The notes below the pieces were generated by a model. That model was not told the DNA's origin, ran no database searches, and was given only the letters and a program-made list of their open reading frames with translations. A stretch of DNA of 64,000 nt, taken from the NCBI GenBank assembly GCA_023053575.1, contig JAKZAP010000017.1:8997501-9061500 (forward strand), written 5' to 3'. The stretch is from Branchinecta lynchi (taxonomy: Eukaryota; Arthropoda; Branchiopoda; Anostraca; Branchinectidae). The position numbers and the translations under genes are program-made. The stretch's first letter is position 1, and every line of letters starts with the position of its first letter. Below, in pieces: positions 43,001 through 54,139 of the stretch.

Positions 43001-44353
43001 TGGGGATCTAATCCCCAATCCATGATGGAATTCTACAAGTTATACATCCGAGGGAAAATGGAATATGGGATACAGGCATATGGAACATGCTCTACGAACC
43101 TCCTAAGAATACTAGAGACCATACAAAATATGGCAATTCGAATTGCATATAGTCTCCACTCACACACCCCGGTAGATACTATTCGACAGATAGCTGGAGT
43201 AAGCAAAATGGAAGACAGAGTAAAAATACTTGTTGTAAAGTATTACTCAAAAATACAATGTTACGGGATCAAGCATATCGTCTATTCGTCAGTATTAACG
43301 TCTGGAATTGCCCCTACCAACAAGAAACAAAGCTCTCTCCAAACCTTCCAGTCCCACGTGGCAGATTGGAACGAAGACCTGAAAGAAGAAAGTCGACCCC
43401 ACCCACCAACAGCCCCCTGGACAATAAACACCAGCGATGTCGAACTAGACCTGATCCCATTCAAGAAGGACGAGATGCCAACCCAGACTACAATCCAGTA
43501 TTTCCTCTCACGAAAGTACGAGGCCTACGAAAATCATCTTGAGACCTATACAGACGGCTCCGTGCAAGGCCACAAGAGCGCAGCAGCTGCATACATCCCA
43601 GCATACAACCTAATAGTACAAAAAAGACTCCCTGACAATTCTTCGGTACTGACAGCAGAGATGAAAGCCATACTTATGGCCCTGAAGGTCACTACCCAGA
43701 AACCACCCTCCACCAACAAGATCGTTGTTTTTAGCGACTCCAGGTCTTCACTGATGATCCTGAAAACCATCAAGTGGGAAACCGGAGACAGCGATACAGC
43801 AGAACTGAGAGAAGTAATGAGGGAACTACAGGAACAAGGAATAACCATCAGATTTCAACACGTCCCTAGTCACTGTGGTATCGCGGGCAACGAGGTAGCT
43901 GACAAGAACGCACAACGGGCTCTTGACAAAATAACACCAACCAACAATAGACCGGCAGCGTTCCGAGATGTCCTAAGGAACAGACTCAAGAAAACAGCAG
44001 TTGCTCCACTTCTCGCACTGACATCCCCTTTCAAATCAAGATCCGCGAGCACAACCTTCTTCAGGCTGAAGAGCCAAGCAGTGCTACTGAACAGAGAATT
44101 GTTCCGACGTAAGCAGAGCATCACCCCTCTATGCAGACACTGCCGTATTCGGGAGGAATCCTTACAACACACCCTATTCGAATGCAGACAATTACAAGAA
44201 AGAAGGAAGAACATGCTATCAACCTTCAGACGACTCCAACTAAAACCAGAAGTAGCTACCATAGGCCTCACCCACAAGATACCGAAGAAAGAAGAAACGG
44301 AAGTTTTCACAAAAATTCTGGAACTACTAGCATCGTTGAATATCACGATATAA
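40030..44353 (+). pseudogene. I-like ORF2 (endonuclease-RT-RNase H), broken
   Basis: The frame begins at 40030 with LQWNINSVSKEKI and CLQETNLNEF (endonuclease). It is cut at about 40470 and resumes at about 41025 with LGDFNTHSSLWGS and TDHFAVL. A shift between about 41490 and 41520 moves to the frame with KPWWTPECKQA, IDEIENGWI, FRPISLLPCIGKTFERM and FDFEGAYNNVSH. TAG at 42557-42559 interrupts before GLRQGAILSTLLF and FADDL (RT catalytic). RNase H follows at 43541-43920 (YTDGS, TAEMKAIL, FSDSRSS, HVPSHCGIAGNEVADK), with all acidic residues visible, then CRHCRIREESLQHTLFEC. Three separate lesions make it non-coding as a whole. The P of the LSP motif is also changed to T. Confidence 0.9.
40470..41024 (-). 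mobile_element. 5'-truncated LINE inserted in the I-like ORF2
   Basis: The minus strand reads YLGSVREKSGPYFCPMCGEG then DEDLIHFMSGC, a CCHC motif typical of the far C-terminus of LINE ORF2. RNLARFL comes in another frame after it, and the 3' end is AATAAATATCATATCATATC at 40470-40495. Removing it rejoins EVII to LGDFN across the endonuclease. No clean target duplication is visible. Confidence 0.82.
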
Positions 44354-44719
44354 GAGATTGAGGACTTTAACCAATAGTCAACCGACTACAAAAAGAAAAA
44401 GTCTAAGAGGGTCAGTGGATCCCAATGACTATATCATAGAAGAAGAAGAAGAAGAAGAGCTTCTTTTAAATCAGATTTTGTTTGTTGCACTTATGCTATT
44501 TGGAAGCTACTACCGTTAGACATCCGGAATTCGAATAACCTTTTTTCATTCAAGCGAGCAGCAGAAGGTCATTACATAAATATTTTCAGTGTTATCCTCC
44601 TCCAGACCGTCCACACACCGTTTTTTTGCTTTCTTTCTTTCTCGGTTCTTGTTTCCCTTGTTCTTCTCTCCTTTTTATCTAAACTTGAAACCATAGGTTA
44701 TTTTTTTCCCTCCTCCTTT

Positions 44720-46136
44720 TTATGACACTTGCAGCTTCGCTCAAGTGCCATATATCGATCAACTTTTCAGTCGGTCTCTTGGTTTGTCTGTCTGTCGGTC
44801 GGTCCACTGCTCTCGAATTAGGGTACTTCCAGAAGTGCTAGGACAATGAAACTCGGCAGGCATATCAGGGGCCCGACCAAACTAACAAGGAAATAGTCAC
44901 TTCCCCGATCCGACCACTGGGGGGGGGAGGGAGGGGGAATCCGAAATCTTAAGGTATATACAACTTTGGAACGGGTGATCGGATCTTAATGAAACTTGAT
45001 ATTTGGATATTTGGAAGGACCTTGTGTCTCAGATGTCCCATTTTAAGTCCGGACCGGATCCGATGAATGTCGGGGGAGTCTGAGGAGGGAACCGAAAATC
45101 TTGCGACACGCTTGGTGGGAAGAATAAGCACAAGCTCTAGATACATCAGTGAGAGAATCGGAACAGATTCGTATACTGTGTGTGGAGTTCGGGGGAGGGT
45201 CCAGAATTCCGGTGGTCGCGAGTTAAGGTACATCTAGATCTGCTAGCTATGACAATGAAACTGAGCTTGAAAATTCAAGATTGGACAAGACTAGCTTAGA
45301 AACAGTCAGTTCCCAATCCGACCATCGTTGGGAGGGGGGAGTAGAGGGTTGGGGGAATCTGGAATCTTAAGGTATGTATAACTTTGGAACGGGTGACTGG
45401 AACTTGATTAAACTTAATATTTGGAATGATCGCATGTCTCAAATGTACCATTTCAGGTCTGGATCGGATCCGATGAATGTAGGGGGGGGAGCTGGAGGGG
45501 AGAACCAGAAACCTTGTGACACGCTTAGTGCAGACCGACCGGGATGAAACTTGGTGGGAAGAACAAGCCCAGATCTTCCCAGAACCGACCATCCTTTAAA
45601 GCATTCGTCTTAACAGCAAAGTACAAATAATACTTTAAGCAAAGCATAAATTTCATGATCCCCCAGATCCCATTTTTGCCTCAAGGGTTTTGCTTGGAAA
45701 TTAATTTCTAGCTTCCTTAAAGTGTGCACCTTAACAGCAAAGTGAAAAAAAAAAACTTTTTACATATATTGCATGATCCTCGAGGGCCCATGATCATGTT
45801 TCATCTCAAGAGTTTTGCTTACAACTGAATTCCGTAAAGTACAAACAATACTTTTGAGCAAAATATACATTTTCATGATCACAATGAGCCTATCATCATA
45901 TCTTCCTCAAGGGCTTTGATTACAGATGAATTTCTAGATGAATTCATTATCAGAGCCAAGTGCAAAAACAATTTTTTATCCAACGATACATTCTCGCGAT
46001 TTTCAAGAGCACATGATCATTCTTATCTCAACAGTTTTGCTGACATATGATCACAAGAAACCCACGAATTGGCGAATTCCTACTTTCATTCGCTGATCCA
46101 GCCTTGCAAGTACCGTATGAGCTTCTATCTCTTGTT
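44720..46136 (+). repeat. R1-family element D, diverged, two repeat modules
   Basis: The head is decayed (TGACACTTGCAGCTTCGCTC then AAGTGCCATATATCGATC). Units of the 281-bp type occupy 44820-45600. A second module of about 120-bp units (TCAAGGGTTTTGCTT, TTTCATGATC) fills 45600-46060. The tail is GCAAGTACCGTATGAGCTTC then TATCTCTTGTT. The second module also occurs at 10310-10735, linking that fragment to this family. Confidence 0.7.
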
Positions 46137-46139
46137 TCT

Positions 46140-47460
46140 TTCTATAGGATATTCAGTTAGTAGATTCTGTTTGTTTTTTAATTAATATCGCGTTATTTTC
46201 TTGCCATAGACAGGCAACACTTTTGGGCTTTCCTGGCAGCAATGTTAATTGTGTAATTTTTGTCTTTAAATATAGTCCAATGACACTGAAACTTGGAGGT
46301 TTTTTTCTCAATCTGCTCTGTCTTATCTCCTGAGACTTCAGACGGGGGACCTCAAACTTAACAACCAGAATCCAGAACTGGCATATGTTTTACAAACAGC
46401 GAAATGCAGTAGAGTTTATATGAAACACTGAAACTCTTGAGGTAAGAAAAAGACCAGTGAGCAGTGTAACTTTTTTTTACTATTATTTTGACCTGCCAAT
46501 TCCAGTAAAGATCTTCATCAAAACTGATTCACTAGTCTTGGAAATTCTACTATTTTCAGTGAAGGTTCATCAATCAACATGGTGGAGAAATCAACATCTA
46601 TCTTTTGAGCACAGTTCTGAAGATCAGCTATCATGGACTTGAGCATCCAAACTCTTCGCAGTTCTTGATTTGCAGCCCTTGTATTAGAAGTGCAAGGTCA
46701 TCTGCAAATTTCCAATGGGATGTTCATTATCAGTTTGTTGATTACCAAACAAAAAGGCAAAAGGCCCTGGATGAGTTCCATAAGTGGGTTTTCTTTCACA
46801 TAACCAGGTTTACAGTAAATACAGAAAATAGAGACATGTTACTTTATTGTTTTGCTCTGGCTATAAATGTTGCAAACAAAATTTAATCAAAAATTCAATG
46901 CACAGTCAGCCAGCAGAAACAAAGCCCAAAACTGTTATTTTTGTACCTTTTTTTCTTTCTTTGGGCACCTGTCAGCACATTGTTGTGACAATAGTGCAGC
47001 GCAACAATGGCTATTGACTTTGGTAACTCTACCTATTTCATCATTTTGTAAGTCACTGAGAGGAAAAGGTTAAAATGAGGTGATCTTGTTTGAAAAGAAA
47101 AATTTGTTTAACTAGAAATATTGAAGCAATATTTACTTATCCGATACGTAATTCATTCAATTAGCTTCAATCTAGTATGTTTGTCATATCTGTTGGTTCC
47201 ATTTTAAGCCAGATAGATTATTCTGAAGGAAGGATTTCTCTGGACATTTGAAATCTTGTCTGAGGTTAGATACCCCTCCTGTAGGCAGGGGCATCCCGAG
47301 GGGGTGGGGGTGCAGCACCCTCCCTACATTTTGGGCATACATTAAAACTTTTGGCGAAGGCAACAAATTTGGTTGAAGCAGGCATTGGGGAAAAGCCATG
47401 ATGCCCTTTCAATCAAATTTCCTAATTCTTCCAACTTTTGTTCCAACTTTTCCTTAGTAA
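46140..47460. other. Intergenic stretch with a reverse transcriptase relic
   Basis: On the minus strand at about 46740-46590, WKFADDLALLIQG and, in a neighbouring frame, MLKSMIADLQNCAQKIDVD resemble the FADD block and following helix of a LINE RT. Nothing else is recognisable here. Confidence 0.45.
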
Positions 47461-47469
47461 ATTCTGTGA

Positions 47470-48650
47470 TTTAACCTGTTTATTTGGTATTGTTTGTTAT
47501 CGAATTTGGTAATTCACCACACTTTTCTCAAGTCTGGATCTGTTCTATCACATTTAGTCAGTCCATTTCACGTTTCGGTCATTAGTCAGATTCATTTGGT
47601 TCTGATTTGTGACCAAGTTTGAGAATTCATCCAACTTTTGTTCAGTCCGTATCAGTCATGCACAAATCCTCAGTTTTTGGGCATGGTGCCCCAACGTCTG
47701 GGCATGCCCGAACGTATGGGCATGGTACCCATACGTTGGAGCACCATGCTCTGGAGCATGGGCATGGTACCCCTGTGAAATTTTGATAAAGTGAGACTGG
47801 TTACATACCTAAATAGGGCCTTCTCCCTGTCCTAGATCAAAAGATACCTGATTTTACTTTCTATCCAACCTCATTTTCCAATTTACAAAATGTTAGAGCA
47901 CTTCCAAGATACATAGAGTTTTTTGGAGGCCACTTCTCTTCTAGTGGGCTTATCCTATCCTTTTCCAGAAAATTGCTGCTAGATAGCATGGATGAGGCAA
48001 GCTTTTCAATCTGTTCACTGGAGCAAATATTTCCTTTAGATTGTTTGCCTTTTATTGTATTTATTTTGAGTTATTTTTTTTTTACTTGTTTTTACTCTGA
48101 CTTTTGACTTTTTGACAACATGGAAAAGGATTGAGTAACCTAGTGACAACTACCTGTAAAAGGATAGGGTAAACCCACCGGGAAAGAAGTGGCTTCCACA
48201 AAACTCTCTGTATCTTGAAAGTGCTCTAACATTTTGGAAATTGGAAAATGAAGTTGGATAGACAGTGAAATCAGGTATCTTTTGATCTAGGACAGGAAGA
48301 AGGCCCTATTTAGGTATGTAGCCAGTGTCAGTTTAACCAAATTTCACAGGGGTACCATGCCCATACTCCAGGGCATGGTGCCATAACGTATGGACACCAT
48401 GCCCATACGTCCAGGCATGCCCAAACGTTGGGGCACCATGCCCAAAAATTGAGGATTTGTGTATGACTGGTCCGTATTGATTTTGCCACATTAGGTCCAT
48501 CCCTGCTTAAATTTGGTGAGTTATCCTGTTTATTCGATCTCATTTTTTAACGAGTTCGGTAATTTGGTCGCATTCGGTCAGTCCATTTCATAATTGAATT
48601 CAGTGAGATTTCATTTGGTTCTAACTTAGTAACTTGTACCACTTTTGCTC
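47470..48650. repeat. Two degenerate tandem copies around a foldback element
   Basis: TCAGTCCATTTCA and TCATTTGGTTCT occur on both sides (47559-47601 and 48579-48622), as do CCTGTTTATT-type blocks. This suggests an older duplicated sequence into which the 817-bp element inserted. Confidence 0.55.
47653..48469. mobile_element. 817-bp foldback element with perfect 8-bp target duplication
   Basis: The ends are CAGTCATGCACAAATCCTCA and TGAGGATTTGTGTATGACTG. Arms of about 340 bp pair throughout: CATGGTGCCCCAACG with CGTTGGGGCACCATG, CTAGATCAAAAGATACCTGA with TCAGGTATCTTTTGATCTAG. A loop of about 150 bp separates them. GTCCGTAT flanks both sides (47645-47652, 48470-48477). The outer arms carry repeated GGGCATGG motifs. 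CAG ends and an 8-bp duplication suggest hAT mobilisation. No transposase is present. Confidence 0.93.
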
Positions 48651-49575
48651 CTCTATGGAAGAGAGGCTCGAGACACCCCTGTATATCTAGGCTAACTCTT
48701 TCATAGACTTAGCCTAGCTTATTTTTTAAGTTCTTGATTCATTATTTCACTTTACACAAGAACAAAGATTTTAAAATATCCAAAGAAACTCAAACCATAT
48801 GTTTCATGCAAACTGTATACAATAACTCTCTTTTTGCAATATGAAAGCAAAACCGTTTCTTTATTGTCTTCTGTTTACCTCGTTTCACTGACTTTTTAAA
48901 CTTCACTCGCGCGACAAGCTAGCGTCGGGAAGGGAAATACTGGAAAAGCCCTACTAGATTCTTGGCAGCGAAGCACCGTTGCCACAGATGTTGGAGACTG
49001 GGTACGGGCAAAGTAGAGAGGTAGGATACTCCAGTAAATATTAGTCACCTTTGATTGTTCGATGATTCCCACGAAGTTTTACAAGGTTCTGCAGTGAAAG
49101 GCTTTCTACTCTCGTTCCCACCCAAATATGGGGTTCCCACCCCAAAACACGAATTCATCTTGACTGTTTTTCACTTTTCATTTCGGGAGAAGCAGTTTTG
49201 GGCCGAATTAGTCCTTATTTCCCACTTTGTTTTTTAGAGCTTGCATTGCCAGATTATCGAAAGGTCAGAATAATTTTGGTATTTCTTTTTCCTTACTGCA
49301 CTATTTCCTTTCATTGTTGCGTAATAAATTCATCATCATCACATCATTTTGTATAGGACATACACGAGAAATAAACCGTAAAGTTAGGTGCCCACTAAAC
49401 GCGAATTCCCGTTCGCTAGGTTAATTTGGCATCAAAAGCAGAAAAACTCGCGTCGTCAGGCCAAAAAATTCGTGCCATGTTTAATTTTGTCCGCGTCGCG
49501 TCTCAATTCGTAAGGGGAAAAGATTCGCGTAAGTGCGATGTGAAAGCTCTATTCACCTCGTTCTACCCTCTGTAC
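48650..49575. other. No gene recognised
   Basis: Only short frames. A TAATAAATTCATCATCATC stretch at 49323 may be a LINE tail. Confidence 0.4.
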
Positions 49576-49579
49576 CTAC

Positions 49580-49710
49580 TTGTCTGTACTTGAAGTGAAT
49601 CAGACAGGACACCGCCTGCGAGCCTTCCTTGGCATCCAACTCATCCAAAAGTTGTTCCACATTCGAGTTCCACCCTTTAAGTTCGTGGTAGCCCCCCAGG
49701 CCACGCCGAA
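49580..49710 (-). CDS. Candidate exon of unknown gene
   Basis: On the minus strand, between an acceptor-like CTAGTCAG (49711) and the donor CAA/GTAGGT (49580), 131 nt encode GLGGYHELKGWNSNVEQLLD and AKEGSQAVSCLIHFKYRQ. The composition looks protein-like and the frame is closed by a stop just upstream of the acceptor. I recognise no family. It could be an upstream exon of the minus-strand gene, an exon of an unseen gene, or transposon-derived. Confidence 0.3.
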
Positions 49711-50182
49711 CTGACTAGCTAGGTATTCACAAAATATTTCAGCTCACCAGTCCTCACGGACGGGGGTTGTTCATACTATCATCACCATCATTAAAGGAAG
49801 GACTGCCTTTTGGATTCTGTGGGTGTCAATTCGGACAGCTGATGGTGTCGTTGGTTTTCAAAAATAGACGTTACGGAAGATTAAATTGATTAATGGTTTA
49901 AATGAATAATAAGACTACTTAGCTGAAAAGGAGTCTAATGTATTGTGATCGGGTTCTTTGTATGTAATCGAACTGCAAAATTAACTGAATAGATCAAAAG
50001 AAATGAAAATAAAGTGGACCATAGACTAATTTCAGACTTATTTCAGACATAGCCTTTTCAGACTAATTTCGTCACATATTAACAATTTTCAGATATCTAG
50101 ACACATTGACTGAAACTGAAGTTTTCTCGGATTGATTACCTATCAAAAAATTAAAAACATACGCAACTTCGATTATTATTTG

Positions 50183-50465
50183 AAGCTACAAGTTCATATG
50201 GCACTTGTTACGAGTAGTTGGTACACGAAAGAAAATGAGGATGCCACAAAATGTTTCATTTTTTCAAGATTTTTCAAGTCTGTTACTTGATCCCTAGTGC
50301 GTTTCGTTTCTAGAAACAAGTTGGATTCAACTAAATTGAAAAACATCACAAAATCTCGGGCTCGCTCCCTAATACCCCCCCCCCCCCTCTACCACTGATG
50401 GTCGGATCATGGAAGTAAGTGTCTTAGAGCTTGTTCCGGGTCCTTGTACTTACGACAAGTATCAC
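50183..50465 (-). repeat. R1-family end fragment
   Basis: AGCTACAAGTTCATATGGCA at 50185 matches the R1 tail in reverse. Diverged body sequence (GATGGTCGGATCATGGAAGT) follows to about 50465. Confidence 0.55.
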
Positions 50466-50490
50466 TGTCCTAGCTGGAGCTGATATGAGG

Positions 50491-50850
50491 CGTAGTCTCG
50501 CCGTTCCCAAAGGACTCCACTTGAGGAGTCCCCGGGTTTTTGTTTGTCCCGGGGTCTCAATCCCCGTATTCTCGCGAGTCCCCACGGACGAGGAATGCTC
50601 TGATTCTTATCAGCATCATCAAAAAGGATTCCCTTTTATGATTCTGAGGGTAATCATTTGTGCTGGTGTTGGTGCAACGTAAAATTATTTAAAAACAATC
50701 AGAATAAACAAAACCAAAAATAAAGTGCAAATACTTTTTTGGAACAAAATCCATTTTGGAAGCGGTCCCCGTGTTTTCGCTGTTTCTGTACTGAAGTCCG
50801 CTTGGAGTGACTCCCTCTATTCTCGCCGTTCCCTTCGATTCCCAGAGAAG
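50491..50850. mobile_element. H-family copy, right end replaced by a LINE tail
   Basis: GGCGTAGTCTCGCCGTTCCC begins the copy. The H body (GCGAGTCCCCACGGA, ATCATCAAAAAGGATTCCC, GCTGGTGTTGGTGCAA) follows. Its right terminus stops at CCCAGAGAAG where the LINE at 50851 begins. Confidence 0.75.
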
Positions 50851-52258
50851 TGATAGATAGATAGGTAAGTCTTTTTATTCGCCAAAAACTGATCGTGGCT
50901 CACGCCAAATTTGTTCGGATTAGTCATGGATATAAATGAGCACAAAACTAATAGGCCTACGCATATGCGGCTATAACGGTCATAAATAACATGAAAAACT
51001 AGCAGCTCAGCTTATGCTTCGTTATACATCTTTAAAAATTAAGGGACACAACTCTTTGCAAACCTCTGGTGGGCACATTTGATTGGCTGCAACTTTTCAA
51101 CCGTAGTAGCTACCTTGCGAGGGAGCCTTTTTGACAGCTTTTCAGAAGGAAAAATATTTTTGTGGATCGGGTGATTCAGAGATTTGACACCAAACTCCAT
51201 GCAGGGTTTCAGCCTTCGTTCATGTAAGGAAGTGATTTCGAATTTATGTAGTAACTCTTCATAGGACCTCTCGGCCACCTTTGACGCTATGAGTAGAGCT
51301 TTTTTTGGATCTTCCCAATTCTGGCTGTCTGTTCGACCGTGAGGCGAAAATGCTAAACAGGGTCTCCGTATTCTAAATTTGGTCGGATAAATGAAATGTA
51401 TATCCGGAACAAGTGTTTAGTGGGGGCCCCATGCCTGGACATGAGCTTTAGCATCCGAAGTCCGCCGTTCCCTCGCTTTATCATGCTGGTCGTCTTTGCT
51501 TCCCATTTTAAATCTTGAGTTAAGATTATCCCTAGGAGTTTAATTTTTACCACTCTTAAGGAATCTGAAATTTCAGGTAGAAAAATAGAGTTGAAAGATT
51601 TAAAAAAAGAAATTGTCATAGTGCACGATTTACTATCATTCACAGTCATATTAGATTTCAAAGCTTGCATTTTTACTTTACTCACAATATCTTGAACTTG
51701 ACTCGAATCCTCTCTACAACAAACTTCAACAATTGTAAGATCATCGACATACTTCCAACGATTTTCAAAATCATCAGCTATATCATTAATCATAACTAAA
51801 AATAAGACTGGGCCTAAGATGGTACCCTGGGGCCCACCACAAAGTACCGCTTCTGGTTCAGAGTAAACGTTCCGATACTTTAAACTCTGAGATCTACCTG
51901 TTAAAAAACTTTCAATTATTTTTATTACTCTGGTATTAACGTTAAAAACATGATAGAGCTTAGAAATTAAAATTTTGTGGTCAAAAAGATCAAAACCTTT
52001 TTTAAAATCAATTGCTATCAAATTCAACCGTTTACCGGGCTCATCAACATGCTTAACAATAAAATGGAGAAGACTGGTTAGATAATGTGAAGTTGACGTA
52101 CATTTTCGGTTTCCATACTGTCGATGATCTAGCAATGGTTCTATTTCTACTTTAATGGCAACAAAACTTTCGTATATTTTACTGAATAATGGAGTTAGCG
52201 TGATTGGCCTTACACCGTCAAAATCCAACTGAGTATCTTTCTTTGGTATTAGTCCTCA
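50851..52258 (-). pseudogene. 5'-truncated LINE with long RT frame
   Basis: The minus strand runs from about 52255 (LIPKKDTQLDFDGVRPIT) through FGNRK-type palm entry, IAIDFKKGFDLFDHK, GGPQGTILGPVLFLVMINDI and the catalytic YVDD, to NLEYGDPV at 51355. A TAG then stands where tryptophan is usual (PVW). A shift in a poly-A run near 51300 moves to the frame of ASKVAERSYEELLHKFEI, which ends near 51039. The 3' end is GGCGAATAAAAAGACTTACC plus (TATC)n. The 291-codon core is intact, so decay is recent. Upstream endonuclease is missing. Confidence 0.88.
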
Positions 52259-52510
52259 GAGAAAGTCGAGACTGGAAGTGCCCGAACTACCAATTGTTGG
52301 ACAGAGGACATACCGAGAGACATTGCGATCAAATATGATACTTGAGCAGAACGTTGCTAGTACCAAACAAATCAATCACGTAAAGTGTCAAAATAAACTT
52401 TATACATCAACAAAAAACGTAGACTCACTTGACAATAATAAGATTTCGCTTTCCTTTGACATTCGCTATAATCACCCAGTATTTGTATTGGGGGAGTGCA
52501 AGTGGTAAGA

Positions 52511-53125
52511 GGCGTATTCTAGCCGTTCACCGAGGACTCCTTTTGAGGAGTCCCTGCGTTTTTGTTTGTCCCAGAGACTCACTCCCGGTATTCTAGCGAG
52601 TCCCCACGAATAGGAAATACTCCGATTATCATCACCATCATCAAAAAGGACTCCCTTTCAGATTCAGAGGGGAATCAATTTTTGCTGGTGTTGGTACAAT
52701 GTCAAATTAATTAAAAAAATCAGAATAGACAAAACCAGAGATAAAGTGGATCGAGACTAATTTCGTCAACTGTATACATTTTTTTTCGAACAAAATCCTT
52801 TTGGAAGCATAATAATAATAATGCTTGTTTATTGAGCCAAAGGGCCATACAAGATTTTATACACTTTTCACTATACCAATAAACTATTACACCTCTAGAA
52901 TACTATTCTACGTAATCTAAGCTATACTTTCATTCCTGAGACTGAATCCTTTAACTACATATTGACAAATCTCTACGATACATTTGGGGTTTGTAGATTT
53001 CAGGATACGGGGATTTCAGGATACCCCGTGTTCTCGTTGTTTTCTGTCCACGGAATCCTCGTGGAGCAACTCCCTCTATTCTCGCCGTTCCCCTTGATTC
53101 CCCGAGTAGTCCTCGTGGGCCGACG
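52511..53125. mobile_element. H-family copy with LINE-tail insertion
   Basis: The copy begins GGCGTATTCTAGCCGTTCAC and ends in TCTCGCCGTTCCCCTTGATT and decayed terminal repeat. About 214 bp (52811-53024) that is absent from other copies is a minus-strand LINE 3' end with an (ATT)n tail (GGCTCAATAAACAAGC read in reverse). Confidence 0.72.
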
Positions 53126-53206
53126 AAAATACGACTTAGATCTCGTGGGTGCAAGCTCTGACGACCAAACCAGCAGTGGAGAATATACGTACATAAATCA
53201 CTTTCC

Positions 53207-53722
53207 TCAGGCGTGTTCTCGCCGTTCCCCGAGGACTCCTCGGGAATCACTCAGATGGAAAACAATGAGAACAATGGAAATGCTTCCAAAATGGATTTTG
53301 TTGGGAAAAAAATTGGATTTTGTTGGAAAAACAAAGTATTCAGGTGTCAGAAATCGTCTGGATCCACTTTATTTTTGGTTTTGTTTATTCCGATTGATTT
53401 GACTTAATTTAATTTAGAAACAAAAAATAATAACCAGAGTGAAAAAGATTATTAAAATCATTGTATGAAAAGTCCGGTTCTCAGCCTCAACAATTTTAAC
53501 TAACCATCTCTAACATCTGTTCTTCAAAAAAAAATTACACCAGCAACTCCCAAAATGGATTCCCCACCGAATCAGAAAGGGAGTCCTTTTTTATGCGGGT
53601 GACAATCGGAGCACTTCCCGTCCGTGGGTACTCTCCATAATACAGGGAGTGAGTCCCTGTGGCAAACAAAACGCGGAGACTCATCAGAAGAACTCCTAGG
53701 TCAACGGCGAGAAAACGTCTTA
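53207..53722. mobile_element. H-family copy, inverse orientation
   Basis: The copy runs from GGCGTGTTCTCGCCGTTCCC to AACGGCGAGAAAACGTCTTA and contains the H body in reverse (ACACCAGCAA, GGAGTCCTTTTTT). It ends where the next copy starts. Confidence 0.72.
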
Positions 53723-53723
53723 A

Positions 53724-54139
53724 GGCGTATTCTCGCCGTTCCCCGAGGTCTCCTCGGGGAATCGAAGGGAACGACGAGAATAGAGGGAGTCACTCCACGC
53801 GGACTCCGCGTACAGAAACAGCGAGAACACGGGGAATGCTTCCAAAATGGATTTTGTTAGAAAATAAAATATGCATTTGACGAAATTAGTCTGGATCCAC
53901 TTCATTTTAGGTTTTGCTTATTCTGACTGTTTTTTTTTAATTTTACATTGCACCAACACCAGCAAAAATTGATTCCCCTCCGAATCTGAAAAGGAGTCCT
54001 TTTCGGTGATGGTGATGATAATCGGAGCAATCCCGGCCCGTGGGGACTCGCGAGAATACGGGGAGTCAGTCCCTGGGACAAACAAAAACGAGGGAACTCC
54101 TCAAGTGGGGTCCTTGGGAAACGGCGAGAATACGCCTTT
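53724..54139. mobile_element. H-family copy, complete, inverse orientation
   Basis: The ends are AGGCGTATTCTCGCCGTTCC and AACGGCGAGAATACGCCT, flanked by TTA on each side. TTA-type 3-bp duplications are typical of PIF/Harbinger elements; superfamily assignment is tentative. At 416 bp it is the best reference copy of H. No coding capacity. Confidence 0.82.

Larger units (their letters stand above)
38100..44459 (+). mobile_element. I-like non-LTR retrotransposon, inactivated copy
   Basis: The order is ORF1 with zinc knuckles, then ORF2 with endonuclease, RT, RNase H and a C-terminal CCHC motif. This is the layout of the I/Nimb side of LINEs. The 3' end is a (GAA)n run at about 44434-44459. The 5' limit is approximate. 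A LINE fragment insertion (40470-41024), a frameshift near 41500 and a TAG at 42557-42559 inactivate ORF2, while ORF1 is intact. It lies about 0.8 kb upstream of the MROH1 start, in the opposite orientation. Confidence 0.88.

Noticed and set aside
47609..48543. Tryptophan/proline repeat peptides (WAWCPNVWA and similar)
   Set aside because: They arise from GGGCATGG repeats in both arms of a foldback element, so the coding look is a by-product.
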